Assembly (NCBI RefSeq): GCF_000012485.1
Contig: NC_007512.1
Coordinates: 1,551,001-1,615,000, forward strand
Reading direction: 5' to 3'
Length of the DNA stretch: 64,000 nt
Source of the DNA: Pelodictyon luteolum DSM 273
GTDB taxonomy: Bacteria; Bacteroidota; Chlorobiia; Chlorobiales; Chlorobiaceae
Part shown: positions 35,718 through 44,529 of the stretch, piece after piece
How positions within the stretch are numbered: the first letter of the stretch is position 1
Layout of the letters: every line of letters begins with the position of its first letter
Program-made: the position numbers and the translations under genes
The notes under the pieces: generated by a model
Seen by the model: only the letters and a program-made list of their open reading frames with translations
What the model was told of the DNA's origin: nothing
Databases searched by the model: none

Positions 35718-37040
35718 ATGCCCCACCCCGAACACAACACCAGCGTCTTCCTTCTCAGCCTCGGCTGTTCGAAAAACACCGTCGACAGCGAACGGCTCCA
35801 GGCACAGGCTGAAGCTTCCGGAATCACCTTCACCCAGCAGGCGGAGGAAGCCGAAGTCATTCTCATCAATACCTGCGGGTTCATCGAAGATGCCAAGGAG
35901 GAATCAATCATGGAGATCCTTGCAGCCGTCGATATGAAAAACGCAGGAACCGTGCGGCAGGTCTATGTGATGGGCTGCCTCACCGAGCTCTACCGGAACG
36001 AACTGCAGGAGGAACTCCCGGAAGTTGACCGGTTCTTCGGCACGAGAGAACTGCCGGCAGTGCTTGACGCCCTCGGCGCCCGCTACCATCAGGAACTTTA
36101 CGACCATCGCTCACTCCTGACACCGCCCCACAGCTCATATCTCAAGATCGCCGAAGGGTGCAGCCGCGCCTGTTCGTTCTGCTCCATACCCAAAATCCGG
36201 GGCCGCTACCTGAGCCAGCCAATGGAGCAGCTCCTGAGGGAGGCCCGACTGCTCCAGGAGAACGGGGTAAAGGAACTCAACCTCATCGCCCAGGATATCA
36301 CCGTCTACGGCGTGGACCTTTACGGAAAACAGATGCTCAACGACCTGCTCATGCGGCTATCCGACATGGAGTTCCGCTGGATCCGCCTGCTCTATGCCTA
36401 TCCGGTCGGCTTTCCGCTTGAGGTCATCGACACCATCGGGAACCGAAGCAATATCTGCAACTACCTCGACCTCCCGCTCCAGCACTGCAGCGACCCCATC
36501 CTCCGCTCCATGAACCGCGGCATCACCAAAGAGCAGTCTCTCCGGCTTATTGAGGAGATCCGCAACCGGAACCCAGACATCCGCCTCCGCACCACCATGA
36601 TTGCCGGTTACCCCGGCGAAACCCGCAAAGAGTTCGAGGAGATGCTGGAGTTCGCCGGAAGCGTGCGGTTCGACCGTCTTGGCTGCTTCCCTTATCGCCA
36701 CGAGGAACACTCCCCCGCATACAGCCTCATAGACACCGTACCGGAAGAGGAGAAACAGGAAAGGGTGAGCGAACTCATGGAGCTTCAGGAAGAGATTGCC
36801 CGAAAGAAGAACGAGGCCTTTGTCGGCAGCCTCATGACCGTCCTTGTCGACCGGCCTGAAGAGGGCGAAGAGGGGCTGATCCTCATCGGGCGCACAGAGT
36901 TCGACGCACCCGAAGTCGACAACGAGTGCCTGCTCGAGTCTGGATCCCCGGAGCCCTCACCCGGAACGTTCGTTCAGGCCCGCATCACCGGTTCAACTGC
37001 CTACGAGCTCCACGGAACAGTCGAATCGCTTATGGAGTAG
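35718..37040 (+). CDS. rimO: Ribosomal protein S12 (Asp89) methylthiotransferase RimO
   Basis: 440 residues. The N-terminal MTTase domain has Cys17 in SLGCSKNTVDSERL plus further Cys in NTCGFIEDA and MGCL for one Fe-S cluster. The radical SAM motif is C-S-R-A-C-S-F-C in EGCSRACSFCSIPKIRG, and a TRAM-like tail ends the protein (VDRPEEGEEGLILIGRT). SLGCSKN, rather than LGC-x-x-N, and GRYLSQP separate it from MiaB. It adds a methylthio group to ribosomal protein S12. It is likely co-transcribed with tgt and followed by a terminator. Confidence 0.93.
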   Translation: MPHPEHNTSVFLLSLGCSKNTVDSERLQAQAEASGITFTQQAEEAEVILINTCGFIEDAKEESIMEILAAVDMKNAGTVRQVYVMGCLTELYRNELQEELPEVDRFFGTRELPAVLDALGARYHQELYDHRSLLTPPHSSYLKIAEGCSRACSFCSIPKIRGRYLSQPMEQLLREARLLQENGVKELNLIAQDITVYGVDLYGKQMLNDLLMRLSDMEFRWIRLLYAYPVGFPLEVIDTIGNRSNICNYLDLPLQHCSDPILRSMNRGITKEQSLRLIEEIRNRNPDIRLRTTMIAGYPGETRKEFEEMLEFAGSVRFDRLGCFPYRHEEHSPAYSLIDTVPEEEKQERVSELMELQEEIARKKNEAFVGSLMTVLVDRPEEGEEGLILIGRTEFDAPEVDNECLLESGSPEPSPGTFVQARITGSTAYELHGTVESLME

Positions 37041-37042
37041 GG

Positions 37043-37072
37043 CTCCCTCAGCCGCTCCCTGAAGGGCTTTTT
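37043..37072 (+). terminator. Rho-independent terminator after rimO
   Basis: CTCCCTCAG and CTGAAGGGC pair with one or two mismatches around a short loop, and five T follow. It ends 90 bases before the aroK start and separates the tgt-rimO operon from aroK-aroB. Confidence 0.55.
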
Positions 37073-37161
37073 CACCATTTTTGACTATATTTGCCGCTAA
37101 GTACGCGCCCGAACGGGCGCAACCGGAACGCGTCGCCACACGCAGAATCGAAACCGTTGGG

Positions 37162-37770
37162 ATGGGACAGGACACGATAACAAAACAGCACTCGTTGATT
37201 TTCCTGACCGGTTTCAGCGGTTCGGGAAAGTCGACCATAGGCCCCCTTCTGGCCAACTCCCTCGGGTACGAGTTCCTCGATGTCGATCAGGCGGTTGAAC
37301 AACGTGCAGGCAAACCCATTACCCGCATTTTCGCAGAAGAGGGTGAAGCGGCATTCAGGGAGCTTGAGCTCCAGACCCTGAAAACCGTAGCCGGAGAAAA
37401 GGAGATGGTCGTCTCGCTCGGCGGCGGAGCACTCCAGTATGACCCGTCCCATGCATTCATTGCCGGAGCCGGCACTCTGGTTTATTTGAAATCATCAGCC
37501 GCGAACCTTGCAAAAAGGCTGGTCAACAAACGCGACCGCCCCCTGCTCCGTGGAGAGAACGGAAGAAAGCACTCCAGGGAAGAGCTTGAAGAAAAGATCC
37601 GCCGGATTCTCGAAGAACGGGAACCCCGTTACCAGCAGGCAGCCCTCACCGTACAGACTGACCAGAAACGGATCGGCTCGACAGTGGAGGAACTGACAAG
37701 GAAAATAGAACGGCTTGTCCGCAAAGCCCCGCAGATCGGGGAGGACGGCCAGCAACCAGAACAGCCGTGA
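37162..37770 (+). CDS. aroK: Shikimate kinase
   Basis: 202 residues. The P-loop GFSGSGKST is at residues 17-25; DVDQAVEQRAG, with the shikimate-binding Asp, and the Walker-B-like SLGGGA follow, then RDRPLLRG with the lid arginines. It phosphorylates shikimate at the 3-hydroxyl in the pathway to chorismate and the aromatic amino acids, in the cytoplasm. I start it at ATG 37162; upstream codons in frame show no homology. The acidic Gln-rich tail (IGEDGQQPEQP) overlaps the aroB start, GTG at 37767. Confidence 0.92.
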   Translation: MGQDTITKQHSLIFLTGFSGSGKSTIGPLLANSLGYEFLDVDQAVEQRAGKPITRIFAEEGEAAFRELELQTLKTVAGEKEMVVSLGGGALQYDPSHAFIAGAGTLVYLKSSAANLAKRLVNKRDRPLLRGENGRKHSREELEEKIRRILEEREPRYQQAALTVQTDQKRIGSTVEELTRKIERLVRKAPQIGEDGQQPEQP

Positions 37771-38855
37771 GCACCATCATCGTTTCGAGTCCGGTGACCG
37801 CCGGACTTGCATCACGCTTCAAAGCCCACGGGCTGAAGCTGAAAACCGTCGTCCTTTTCGACACCAACACCCGGAAGCTCTTCGGTGAGCAAGTGCTACG
37901 AACCCTCGCCGATGAGGGATTCATGGTCCACGAACTCGTTGTCCCCGCCCGTGAAGCATCGAAAAGCTTCAGCACGGCCTATAAGCTATACGGCGGCATG
38001 ATTGAAGCCGGTGTCGACCGGAGCTGGAACCTGCTTGCCGTCGGAGGCGGCGTGGTCGGAGATCTCGGAGGGTTCATTGCAGCCAGCTACTACCGCGGCA
38101 TCCCGGTCATCCAGCTCCCGACCACCCTTCTGGCCATGACCGACAGTTCAATCGGAGGAAAGGTTGCCATAAACCATCCGCTCGGCAAAAACCTCATCGG
38201 TTTTTTCCATCTGCCGGAACTGGTGCTGATCGACCCGTCGTATCTCGGGACCCTGCCGGAACGGGAGGTCTACTCCGGCCTGTCGGAGGTCGTCAAATAC
38301 GGATTCATAGCCGACTCAGCCCTCCTTGAACGGCTCCGCTCACACTTCAGCAGCATCGTCGCGCTCGAAGAGCCCTATCTGACCGACGCCATCCGGCGCA
38401 GTGCGGAAATCAAAGAGGCAGTGGTACGGGAGGATTTCAGGGAGATGAGCGGGCTTCGTGCCACCCTGAACTTCGGGCATACGTTTGCCCATGGACTCGA
38501 AAAACTTGCCGACTACCGCTTCATCCGCCACGGGGAAGCCGTCACCATCGGCATGGCTGCTGCGCTTTCGCTCTCCCGCCGCCTCGGGTTCCTGGACCGG
38601 CCTTCGCTTGAACAGGGGCAGTCCATCATTGCAGAATTCCGCTTTCCCCGCGGACTCCTGAAAAAGCGGTTCCTCGACATCGACGCTCCGGCGCTTCTGG
38701 AAAACATGCTCTCCGACAAGAAAAAGCTAGACAGCCGCCTCCGCTTCGTTCTCCTGAAAGCACTCGGAGAAGCATTCCTCCTCGAAGAAGACGTGGATGA
38801 CCGGGAAGTGCTCGGGGCGATTGAGGATGCGAAGACGTTCTTCAGGAAACAGTAA
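37767..38855 (+). CDS. aroB: 3-dehydroquinate synthase
   Basis: 362 residues, starting with GTG that overlaps the aroK stop. The NAD-binding motif GGGVVGDLGGFIAAS is near residue 92, followed by PTTLLAMTDSSIGGKVAIN. The zinc-binding set is Glu in SEVVKYGF and two His in NFGHTFAHGLE and RHGEAVTIGM. It makes 3-dehydroquinate from DAHP, step two of the shikimate route, with the adjacent aroK covering a later step. The 3' end overlaps the convergent coaX by 14 bases. Confidence 0.95.
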   Translation: MSTIIVSSPVTAGLASRFKAHGLKLKTVVLFDTNTRKLFGEQVLRTLADEGFMVHELVVPAREASKSFSTAYKLYGGMIEAGVDRSWNLLAVGGGVVGDLGGFIAASYYRGIPVIQLPTTLLAMTDSSIGGKVAINHPLGKNLIGFFHLPELVLIDPSYLGTLPEREVYSGLSEVVKYGFIADSALLERLRSHFSSIVALEEPYLTDAIRRSAEIKEAVVREDFREMSGLRATLNFGHTFAHGLEKLADYRFIRHGEAVTIGMAAALSLSRRLGFLDRPSLEQGQSIIAEFRFPRGLLKKRFLDIDAPALLENMLSDKKKLDSRLRFVLLKALGEAFLLEEDVDDREVLGAIEDAKTFFRKQ

Positions 38856-39654
38856 TCCGGTTCAGCTCGAAGAGGTAGCGGGCACCTCTCGATACGGCAT
38901 GGGGATCAAGCAGTGGCGGCATCTCCATCATGGACACGATGAGCGGTGCACGGCCACCGGTGGCCACAACCCGCGCGTAGCCTTCTCCATGTTCACTGCG
39001 GAGCCACCCCCGGATCTTCCGCACGAGGCCTTCCACCTGCAACACGCACCCCCATACCACGCCGCTCCGGATGCAGTCAGCCGTAGAGAGGCCCATGAGC
39101 CGTTCAGGCCTTGAGACCTCAACCCTCGGCAGCTGGGCCGTGCGTTCATGAAGCGCCGAGGCCATCAGCTCCAGACCAGGCATGATGAGCCCACCGAGGT
39201 AGCTGCGGTCTGCTGAAAGCACGTCGAATGTGATGGCGGTTCCGATGTCAAGGGCTATGACGGCGGCCTCTTCTTCAAGCATGCAGCATCGGGCACAGAG
39301 CGAAAGGCGGTCGGCACCGAGCGCAGAGGGGGGATCGTAGCTGATCCTGAAGGGCAGATTGAGGGTCGAATCGACAGCAAGCACCCTGCCGGGAAGTATA
39401 TCCAGAAGCCAGCGGCCGGCAGCTTCTCCGGCACGGGGAACGACGGAACTGATGACGGCGTCAGCCGCAAGGGAATGGCGGGCGAGAAGCGGCTGAAGAA
39501 GTTCCCCGACCGCTTCGGGTGAAGAAAGAGCTGCGGTCGCAACCTGTAGAGAGTCGATAGGGTCAGTGCCGCTGAAGACGGCAAACATGGCCGTGGTGTT
39601 GCCGATTTCGGCAACAAGCAGCGGCGTGGAGGAGGGATGCGCCATCTGTTCCAT
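38842..39654 (-). CDS. coaX: Type III pantothenate kinase
   Basis: 270 residues. Motifs of the ASKHA-fold CoaX family are EIGNTTAMFAV near the N-terminus, GADRLSLCA, ALDIGTAITFD, GGLIMPGLELM and VATGGRAPLI. It phosphorylates pantothenate, the first step of coenzyme A synthesis, with monovalent cation and no feedback by CoA. The first phosphate motif, normally D-x-G-N-T, begins with Glu here. The start could be ATG 39654 or ATG 39645. It is convergent with aroB and overlaps its end. Confidence 0.9.
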   Translation of the reverse strand: MEQMAHPSSTPLLVAEIGNTTAMFAVFSGTDPIDSLQVATAALSSPEAVGELLQPLLARHSLAADAVISSVVPRAGEAAGRWLLDILPGRVLAVDSTLNLPFRISYDPPSALGADRLSLCARCCMLEEEAAVIALDIGTAITFDVLSADRSYLGGLIMPGLELMASALHERTAQLPRVEVSRPERLMGLSTADCIRSGVVWGCVLQVEGLVRKIRGWLRSEHGEGYARVVATGGRAPLIVSMMEMPPLLDPHAVSRGARYLFELNRITVS

Positions 39655-39677
39655 GATTGGCCCCGTTCCGGGAAACA

Positions 39678-40184
39678 CTACCGTAGTTCGGCCTTTACGC
39701 CGGTTTTTCGGGACAGCTCATGAAGGAATCGCCGGTAATCGGGCAGTTTTTCCGTCACATACACGGAATCACGGCCTGTAGGGGTTGTGGCGACAATGAA
39801 GATTTTAGGGGGCGGATTGTAGGTCACCCCCTCCTGCCGGATGGCCTCTATTTCCGAAAGAGGGAACGTCATCACCCTGCCCTTCCGGTCAAGGTACTGC
39901 AGCCGGTCCCCTTCAATGCGGACCGAGTCGCCGTCCTGGCCGTGCTCGGCAGCAAACTTCGTATTGTAGTACATCGGCAGGCCGAGCGTCACGGTGAACA
40001 GGAGAAGCATCATGGCCGTTTTCCAGAAACATCCGAGGTTGATGGCGTAGGTGAACCTGCCATAACGGAAAAACAGCCCCCAGCCGACAGCAAGAATGAG
40101 CATGGAGAGAAACCATGACGCGTAGTAGTAATAGTCCAGCCAGAGGGCCGGATAGGACATGGGGTACTGGAACGCTTCGGCCAT
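39678..40184 (-). CDS. Unrecognised membrane protein
   Basis: 168 residues. It opens with two hydrophobic helices (YYYYASWFLSMLILAVGWGLFF and FWKTAMMLLLFTVTLGLPMYY), after which comes a globular part with strand-rich sequence (VRIEGDRLQYLDRKGRVMTFPLSEIEAI and KIFIVATTPTGRDSVYVTEKLPDYRRFLHEL). The latter recalls membrane-attached PH-like or bPH domains, but this is not certain. It is divergent from the YjbQ gene at 40295, with 110 bases between. The function is unknown. Confidence 0.6.
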   Translation of the reverse strand: MAEAFQYPMSYPALWLDYYYYASWFLSMLILAVGWGLFFRYGRFTYAINLGCFWKTAMMLLLFTVTLGLPMYYNTKFAAEHGQDGDSVRIEGDRLQYLDRKGRVMTFPLSEIEAIRQEGVTYNPPPKIFIVATTPTGRDSVYVTEKLPDYRRFLHELSRKTGVKAELR

Positions 40185-40294
40185 ATCGACTCGGGATCTT
40201 GTGTTCGTTGATGCTGGTGCGACAGTGAAAATAAGTCTTAACTTTCTCTATCCAATAAAATACAGAAAATCACCCGAAACCGATCCTCTGCATC

Positions 40295-40714
40295 ATGAAA
40301 GCCTATCATAAAGAACTCTGGCTGAATATCCCCGAACGGATGGGGTTCCGGAACATCACACGCGACGTCGAAGGTGCGCTCCAGGAAAGCGGCATCAAGG
40401 AAGGTCTCTGCCTCGTCAACGCAATGCACATCACCGCCTCCGTCTTCATCAACGATGACGAACCGGGCCTGCATGAGGATTACCGCCAGTGGCTTGAAGC
40501 GCTCGCCCCGCATGAACCACTCAGCCGATACCGCCACAACCGGACTGGCGAGGATAACGGTGATGCCCACCACAAACGCCAGATCATGGGGCGGGAGGTC
40601 GTAGTTGCCGTGACCGGAGGGAAACTGCACTTCGGCACATGGGAACAGATTTTCTACGGGGAGTTCGACGGGCGGAGGAAAAAACGGGTGCTGGTGAAAA
40701 TCATCGGAGAATGA
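40295..40714 (+). CDS. YjbQ/UPF0047 family protein
   Basis: 139 residues, matching the family length. The conserved pieces are seen: [18 protein letters not shown]-like opening ([10 protein letters not shown]), [57 protein letters not shown]. YjbQ proteins form small oligomers and have been linked to thiamine phosphate synthase-like activity, but the physiological role is not fixed. The His and Asp residues that line the proposed active site are present. It is a single-gene unit as far as can be seen. Confidence 0.9.
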   Translation: MKAYHKELWLNIPERMGFRNITRDVEGALQESGIKEGLCLVNAMHITASVFINDDEPGLHEDYRQWLEALAPHEPLSRYRHNRTGEDNGDAHHKRQIMGREVVVAVTGGKLHFGTWEQIFYGEFDGRRKKRVLVKIIGE

Positions 40715-40810
40715 ACATCCCATCCTCCCTCGAATTATTCACTCCCCGATGGTGTTGGTCGGTAAGGAAGCAGAATCATCCCCCGTCAACGATGAAAAAA
40801 GGAGGACATG

Positions 40811-41203
40811 ATGGTTACCGAGAAAATGGAACACAATCCGGTTGGATGGTTCGAAATCCCCGTCCACGACATGGAACGGGCAAAGACCTTTTACGAGGCA
40901 GTCTTCAACATGCCCATCGAAGTACATAGCATGGATGACGGCATGGTGATGGGATGGTTTCCGATGAGTGAAACAGGCTCGGGCGCCTCCGGGTCGCTGG
41001 TAAAAGCAAAAGGCTATATCCCGACGCATGAAGGGACACTCATCTATTTTTCAGAACCCGCCATCGAAACAGCGCTTGAGCGGGTACGCAACAATGGGGG
41101 CAATGTCCTCAAGGAAAAAACCGACATTGGCGAATACGGTTTTATCGCCTACATCGAAGACACTGAAGGCAACCGCATCGGCCTGCACAACATGACGTCG
41201 TAG
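40811..41203 (+). CDS. VOC-fold (glyoxalase/bleomycin-resistance-like) protein
   Basis: 130 residues. NPVGWFEIPVHDMERAKTFYEAVF is the usual start of a vicinal-oxygen-chelate domain, and IAYIEDTEGNRIGLH its end with the metal-binding Glu. The fold binds a metal and can serve isomerase, dioxygenase or resistance roles; the substrate cannot be told. GGAGG at 40801-40805 favours ATG 40811, spaced five bases, over ATG 40808. It lies 96 bases downstream of the YjbQ gene. Confidence 0.87.
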   Translation: MVTEKMEHNPVGWFEIPVHDMERAKTFYEAVFNMPIEVHSMDDGMVMGWFPMSETGSGASGSLVKAKGYIPTHEGTLIYFSEPAIETALERVRNNGGNVLKEKTDIGEYGFIAYIEDTEGNRIGLHNMTS

Positions 41204-41303
41204 CGGCTCGTTCCCGGCACACCGGTTCACTCAAAGGAACCCAGAGGAGTCAGGCGATGCATGCGGCCGGCAGCATACACAGCAGGGGTCTTCTCCGATT
41301 TCC

Positions 41304-42191
41304 TCAGCAAACCCTCTGCATGAAGGCCTTCACTGCTGCGACAAAGGCTTCCGGCTGCTCCTCATGAGGCAGGTGGGCGGAGTCGCCGATCACCTCAAGG
41401 TCGGCAGTGGGAACCTCACGGGCAAGACGGAGGCTTTCCTCAACCTTCACCGTACGGTCAAACTCACCGGTGACCACCAGCACAGGAAATGTGATCGAGC
41501 CGACCTTTTCATCAAGGTGAAGATGGTGCGTCTCAAGAAATACCTCCCAGAACCCTCTCCCCCAGTTCCCGGCCATCATGTCGGCGCGATAGGCCGAGAG
41601 GGTTTCGACGGGCAGCATGGACGGGTTATGCCAGAAACTCAAGAGCAGGCGGTCGAAAAACTTTCTTATGAGCAGCTTCATCAGTCGGGAAAAGACGGGG
41701 CTTGCGGCCTTCAGGAAGGGCTTCATAACAGGCGGGATGCCGCTGGCTGCATAGGCGCTGTAAATCATGGCATCAACGAGCACGAGCCCGGAAACCTTAT
41801 CTGGATGGCGGAGCGCCATGAGCATGGCGAGTGTCCCGCCGGTCGAGTTGCCGACGATGACCGCCTTATCGATACCAAGCTGTTCGAGGAAGGCTGCGGC
41901 AAGATCGCTCTGCGCTTCGGGTGCGTAACTTACACCATTCAGCTTCGTCGGAACCGGGCGGGAGGTACGGCCGAATGCCGGCCTGTCGAGAGCGATCAGC
42001 GTCGCCATTTCAGAAAGAGGGCCGACCACATTGCGCCATGAACGCATACTGAGGAAACTGCCATGAAGGAGAAGCATGAAGGGCGGCTCCCCGCTGCCAT
42101 GGATCCTGTAATGCAGTCTGAACCCACGGCAGTCAAGGAACCGGCTGTCGGAATCGGACTGAAGGGATGGATGACTCATAGTAAGTGACAT
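41304..42191 (-). CDS. Alpha/beta-fold hydrolase
   Basis: 295 residues. The oxyanion-hole motif is LLLHGSFLSMRSW, the nucleophile elbow GNSTGG in AVIVGNSTGGTLAML, the acid in VVTGEFDRTV and the histidine in SAHLPHEEQPE. Such enzymes cleave esters, amides or C-C bonds; the substrate is not evident. The first in-frame codon is a TTG at 42209; ATG 42191 or 42179 is more likely as start. Convergence with VOC leaves about 100 bases between; the glnA terminator lies just behind its start. Confidence 0.87.
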   Translation of the reverse strand: MSLTMSHPSLQSDSDSRFLDCRGFRLHYRIHGSGEPPFMLLLHGSFLSMRSWRNVVGPLSEMATLIALDRPAFGRTSRPVPTKLNGVSYAPEAQSDLAAAFLEQLGIDKAVIVGNSTGGTLAMLMALRHPDKVSGLVLVDAMIYSAYAASGIPPVMKPFLKAASPVFSRLMKLLIRKFFDRLLLSFWHNPSMLPVETLSAYRADMMAGNWGRGFWEVFLETHHLHLDEKVGSITFPVLVVTGEFDRTVKVEESLRLAREVPTADLEVIGDSAHLPHEEQPEAFVAAVKAFMQRVC

Positions 42192-42238
42192 AGGGTTGAC
42201 TTGCTGCAATAAGAAAAAGCACCTGAGTCGCTATAATA

Positions 42239-42267
42239 CAGAAAGGCCCGGAATACGGGCCTTTCTG
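42239..42267 (-). terminator. Terminator after glnA
   Basis: A perfect 12-bp hairpin, CAGAAAGGCCCG against CGGGCCTTTCTG with a 5-base loop, lies 24 bases beyond the glnA stop. The T-tract after it on the minus strand is poor (TATTATAG), so it may rely on the strong stem. Confidence 0.7.
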
Positions 42268-42290
42268 GTTTACTTCTTACGAACGGCGGA

Positions 42291-44435
42291 TCAATGTTCG
42301 AAGAGCATTTCCGAGTAGGTCGGAAGCTGCCAGCGACTGCGGTCTACCATAAGCTCGAGGCGGTCGGCCACTTCGCGGACCTTCAGCATGAAGGGCAGAA
42401 TGGTGTCGGCACAGTAGTCAGCCTTTGCGAATTCGCCATCAAGCGTTTCGAGCTTCTCGACCACCTCATCCAGTTCGGACGTGAGGTCGATGAGGAGCGA
42501 AAGGTTCTCTGCAAGAGTCCTGTAGTGACCAGCCTGACTCTTGAGGGCAGCCTTCGAAAGACCGATCTCGTCCGAAGCCGAGAGCAGATTGTTGAAGGAG
42601 CTGCCGATGTCGCCCTGGTACTCGCTAACATCGGGGATGACAAGGGTTTTCAGCATGAGCTGCAGGGTGCGGGCCTCGATGTCCACGCCCTTCACATACC
42701 GCTCGAGGCGGATGTTCAGACGCGACTCGATCTCCTCGACGCTGAGCACGCCGTATTTGACGAACACCGACTGCACGTCCTTGCTCTCCAGTACTCTGAG
42801 AGCCTCCGGGGTGTTCTTCAGGTTCGGCAGACCACGCTCTTTTGCTGCCTGCTGCAGAGCATCGCTGTAGTTGTCACCCGGGTAGCGGATCGCTTTGGTT
42901 GCGGTGATTTCCTCGCGGAGGGTTTCAAGGATTGCCGAATCGCGGTCTTTTCCGGCCTTGATCTTGGCTTCAATCGTGTCGGCCATATCGTCGACGGCTT
43001 CGGCCATGAGGGTGTTGAGCACCATGTTCGGCACGGAAACAGCCTGGCTGGAACCGACGGCCCGGAACTCGAACTTGTTGCCGGTGAAGGCGAAGGGCGA
43101 GGTACGGTTTCGGTCAGTGTAGTCCTTGTTGACCACTGGAACCTGCGAGAGTCCGAGGTTCAGCACCTGCTTTTCCGTCTTCAGATCTATCTTGCCGCTC
43201 TCAATCGCATCAAGTACTCGCTCAAGCAGGTCGCCAAGGAAGACGGTGACGACTGCCGGAGGAGCCTCGTTGGCACCAAGCCGGTGGTCGTTGCCGATGC
43301 TTGAGATGGACATGCGGAGCACGTCGGCGCGTTTGTATACGCCCTTCAGGACGGCGACGAGGAAGACGAGGAACTGGATGTTCTTTTCGGGGGTATCACC
43401 CGGATCGAGCAGGTTGACGCCGGTATCGGTACCGATGGACCAGTTGTTGTGCTTGCCCGAACCGTTGATGCCGGCAAACGGCTTTTCAAGCAGAAGAAGC
43501 GCAAAGCCTTTCTTCTCTGCGATCTTGCGCATCACCTCCATGATCAGAAGGTTGTGGTCTGTGGCAACGTTTGCCTCCTCGAAAAGCGGAGCGATCTCGA
43601 ACTGGTGCGGAGCCACCTCGTTGTGGCGGGTCTTGGCGGGAATGCCAAGCAGGTAGAGCTCATGCTCGACCTCCTGCATGAACTCGAGAACGCGGTCCGG
43701 AATGGCGCCGAAATAGTGGTCCTCAAGCTGCTGGCCCTTCGGCGGCATTGCACCGAGCAGGGTGCGGCCGCACATGATGAGGTCGGGACGCTCGCTGTAG
43801 AACTTCTTGTCGATGAGGAAGTATTCCTGCTCGACGCCGGCAAAGGTCTTGACGCGGGAAACGCCCTTCGTACCAAGCGTTTCGAGAAGACGAAGGGATG
43901 CCTTGCTGACGGCATTCATGGAGCGCAGGAGCGGGGTCTTGGCATCAAGTGCCTCTCCGTTATAGGAGATGAAGACAGTCGGGATGCAGAGCGTCACGCA
44001 GTTGCCGCCCTTCATGAGGAAAGCCGGGCTGGAAGGATCCCATGCGGTGTAGCCGCGGGCTTCGAACGTGGTGCGCATGCCGCCGGAGGGGAAACTCGAA
44101 GCATCAGGCTCGCCCTGGATGAGCTGCTCACCGGAAAAACGCTCTATCGGGGTACCGTCGCGATCGATGGAAAGGAACGCGTCATGCTTTTCAGCCGTCG
44201 AGCCTGTCATCGGCTGGAACCAGTGGGTATAGTGGGTGGCGCCGTTGTCCATCGCCCACTCTTTCATGCCGTGGGCTACGACGCCCGCAATCTCTTCAGT
44301 AATCTCCCTGCCGGCCCTGATGGTATCCTGCAGTGCGGTAAAGACCTCTTTGGGGAGTCTGGCCCGCATGGCTTTCTGGTCGAAGGTCATCGCCCCGAAA
44401 TAGGACGAAACCACATTTTTATTCTCGATGCTCAA
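42291..44435 (-). CDS. glnA: Glutamine synthetase type III
   Basis: 714 residues, the long GSIII (GlnN) form. It makes glutamine from glutamate, ammonia and ATP. Recognised by RLPKEVFTALQDTI near the start, AGVEQEYFLID, NEVAPHQFEIAPLFEEANVATDHNLL, GINGSGKHNNWSIGTD and NRTSPFAFTGNKFEFRAVGSS, which carry the metal- and substrate-binding residues. The start is TTG at 44435: AAGGAGGT lies six bases before it and MSIENKNVV follows; an ATG at 44474 in frame has no such site. An Lrp/AsnC regulator lies just upstream on the same strand. Confidence 0.93.
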   Translation of the reverse strand: MSIENKNVVSSYFGAMTFDQKAMRARLPKEVFTALQDTIRAGREITEEIAGVVAHGMKEWAMDNGATHYTHWFQPMTGSTAEKHDAFLSIDRDGTPIERFSGEQLIQGEPDASSFPSGGMRTTFEARGYTAWDPSSPAFLMKGGNCVTLCIPTVFISYNGEALDAKTPLLRSMNAVSKASLRLLETLGTKGVSRVKTFAGVEQEYFLIDKKFYSERPDLIMCGRTLLGAMPPKGQQLEDHYFGAIPDRVLEFMQEVEHELYLLGIPAKTRHNEVAPHQFEIAPLFEEANVATDHNLLIMEVMRKIAEKKGFALLLLEKPFAGINGSGKHNNWSIGTDTGVNLLDPGDTPEKNIQFLVFLVAVLKGVYKRADVLRMSISSIGNDHRLGANEAPPAVVTVFLGDLLERVLDAIESGKIDLKTEKQVLNLGLSQVPVVNKDYTDRNRTSPFAFTGNKFEFRAVGSSQAVSVPNMVLNTLMAEAVDDMADTIEAKIKAGKDRDSAILETLREEITATKAIRYPGDNYSDALQQAAKERGLPNLKNTPEALRVLESKDVQSVFVKYGVLSVEEIESRLNIRLERYVKGVDIEARTLQLMLKTLVIPDVSEYQGDIGSSFNNLLSASDEIGLSKAALKSQAGHYRTLAENLSLLIDLTSELDEVVEKLETLDGEFAKADYCADTILPFMLKVREVADRLELMVDRSRWQLPTYSEMLFEH

Positions 44436-44498
44436 GAGAACCTCCTTGTTGGTTTGCTTGGTGTTGCCTGTCAAAATCGAATACGTAAAACAATAAAT

Positions 44499-44523
44499 GA
44501 ATGCTGCCTAAAGGAATGCTGCC
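44499..44523 (-). promoter_or_regulatory. Tandem 10-bp direct repeat upstream of glnA
   Basis: GAATGCTGCC (read on the plus strand) occurs twice, at 44499-44508 and 44514-44523, offset 15 bases. It lies in the 94-base gap between the regulator stop and the glnA start and could be a binding site, possibly of the adjacent Lrp/AsnC protein. No function shown. Confidence 0.4.
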
Positions 44524-44529
44524 CTCCGC

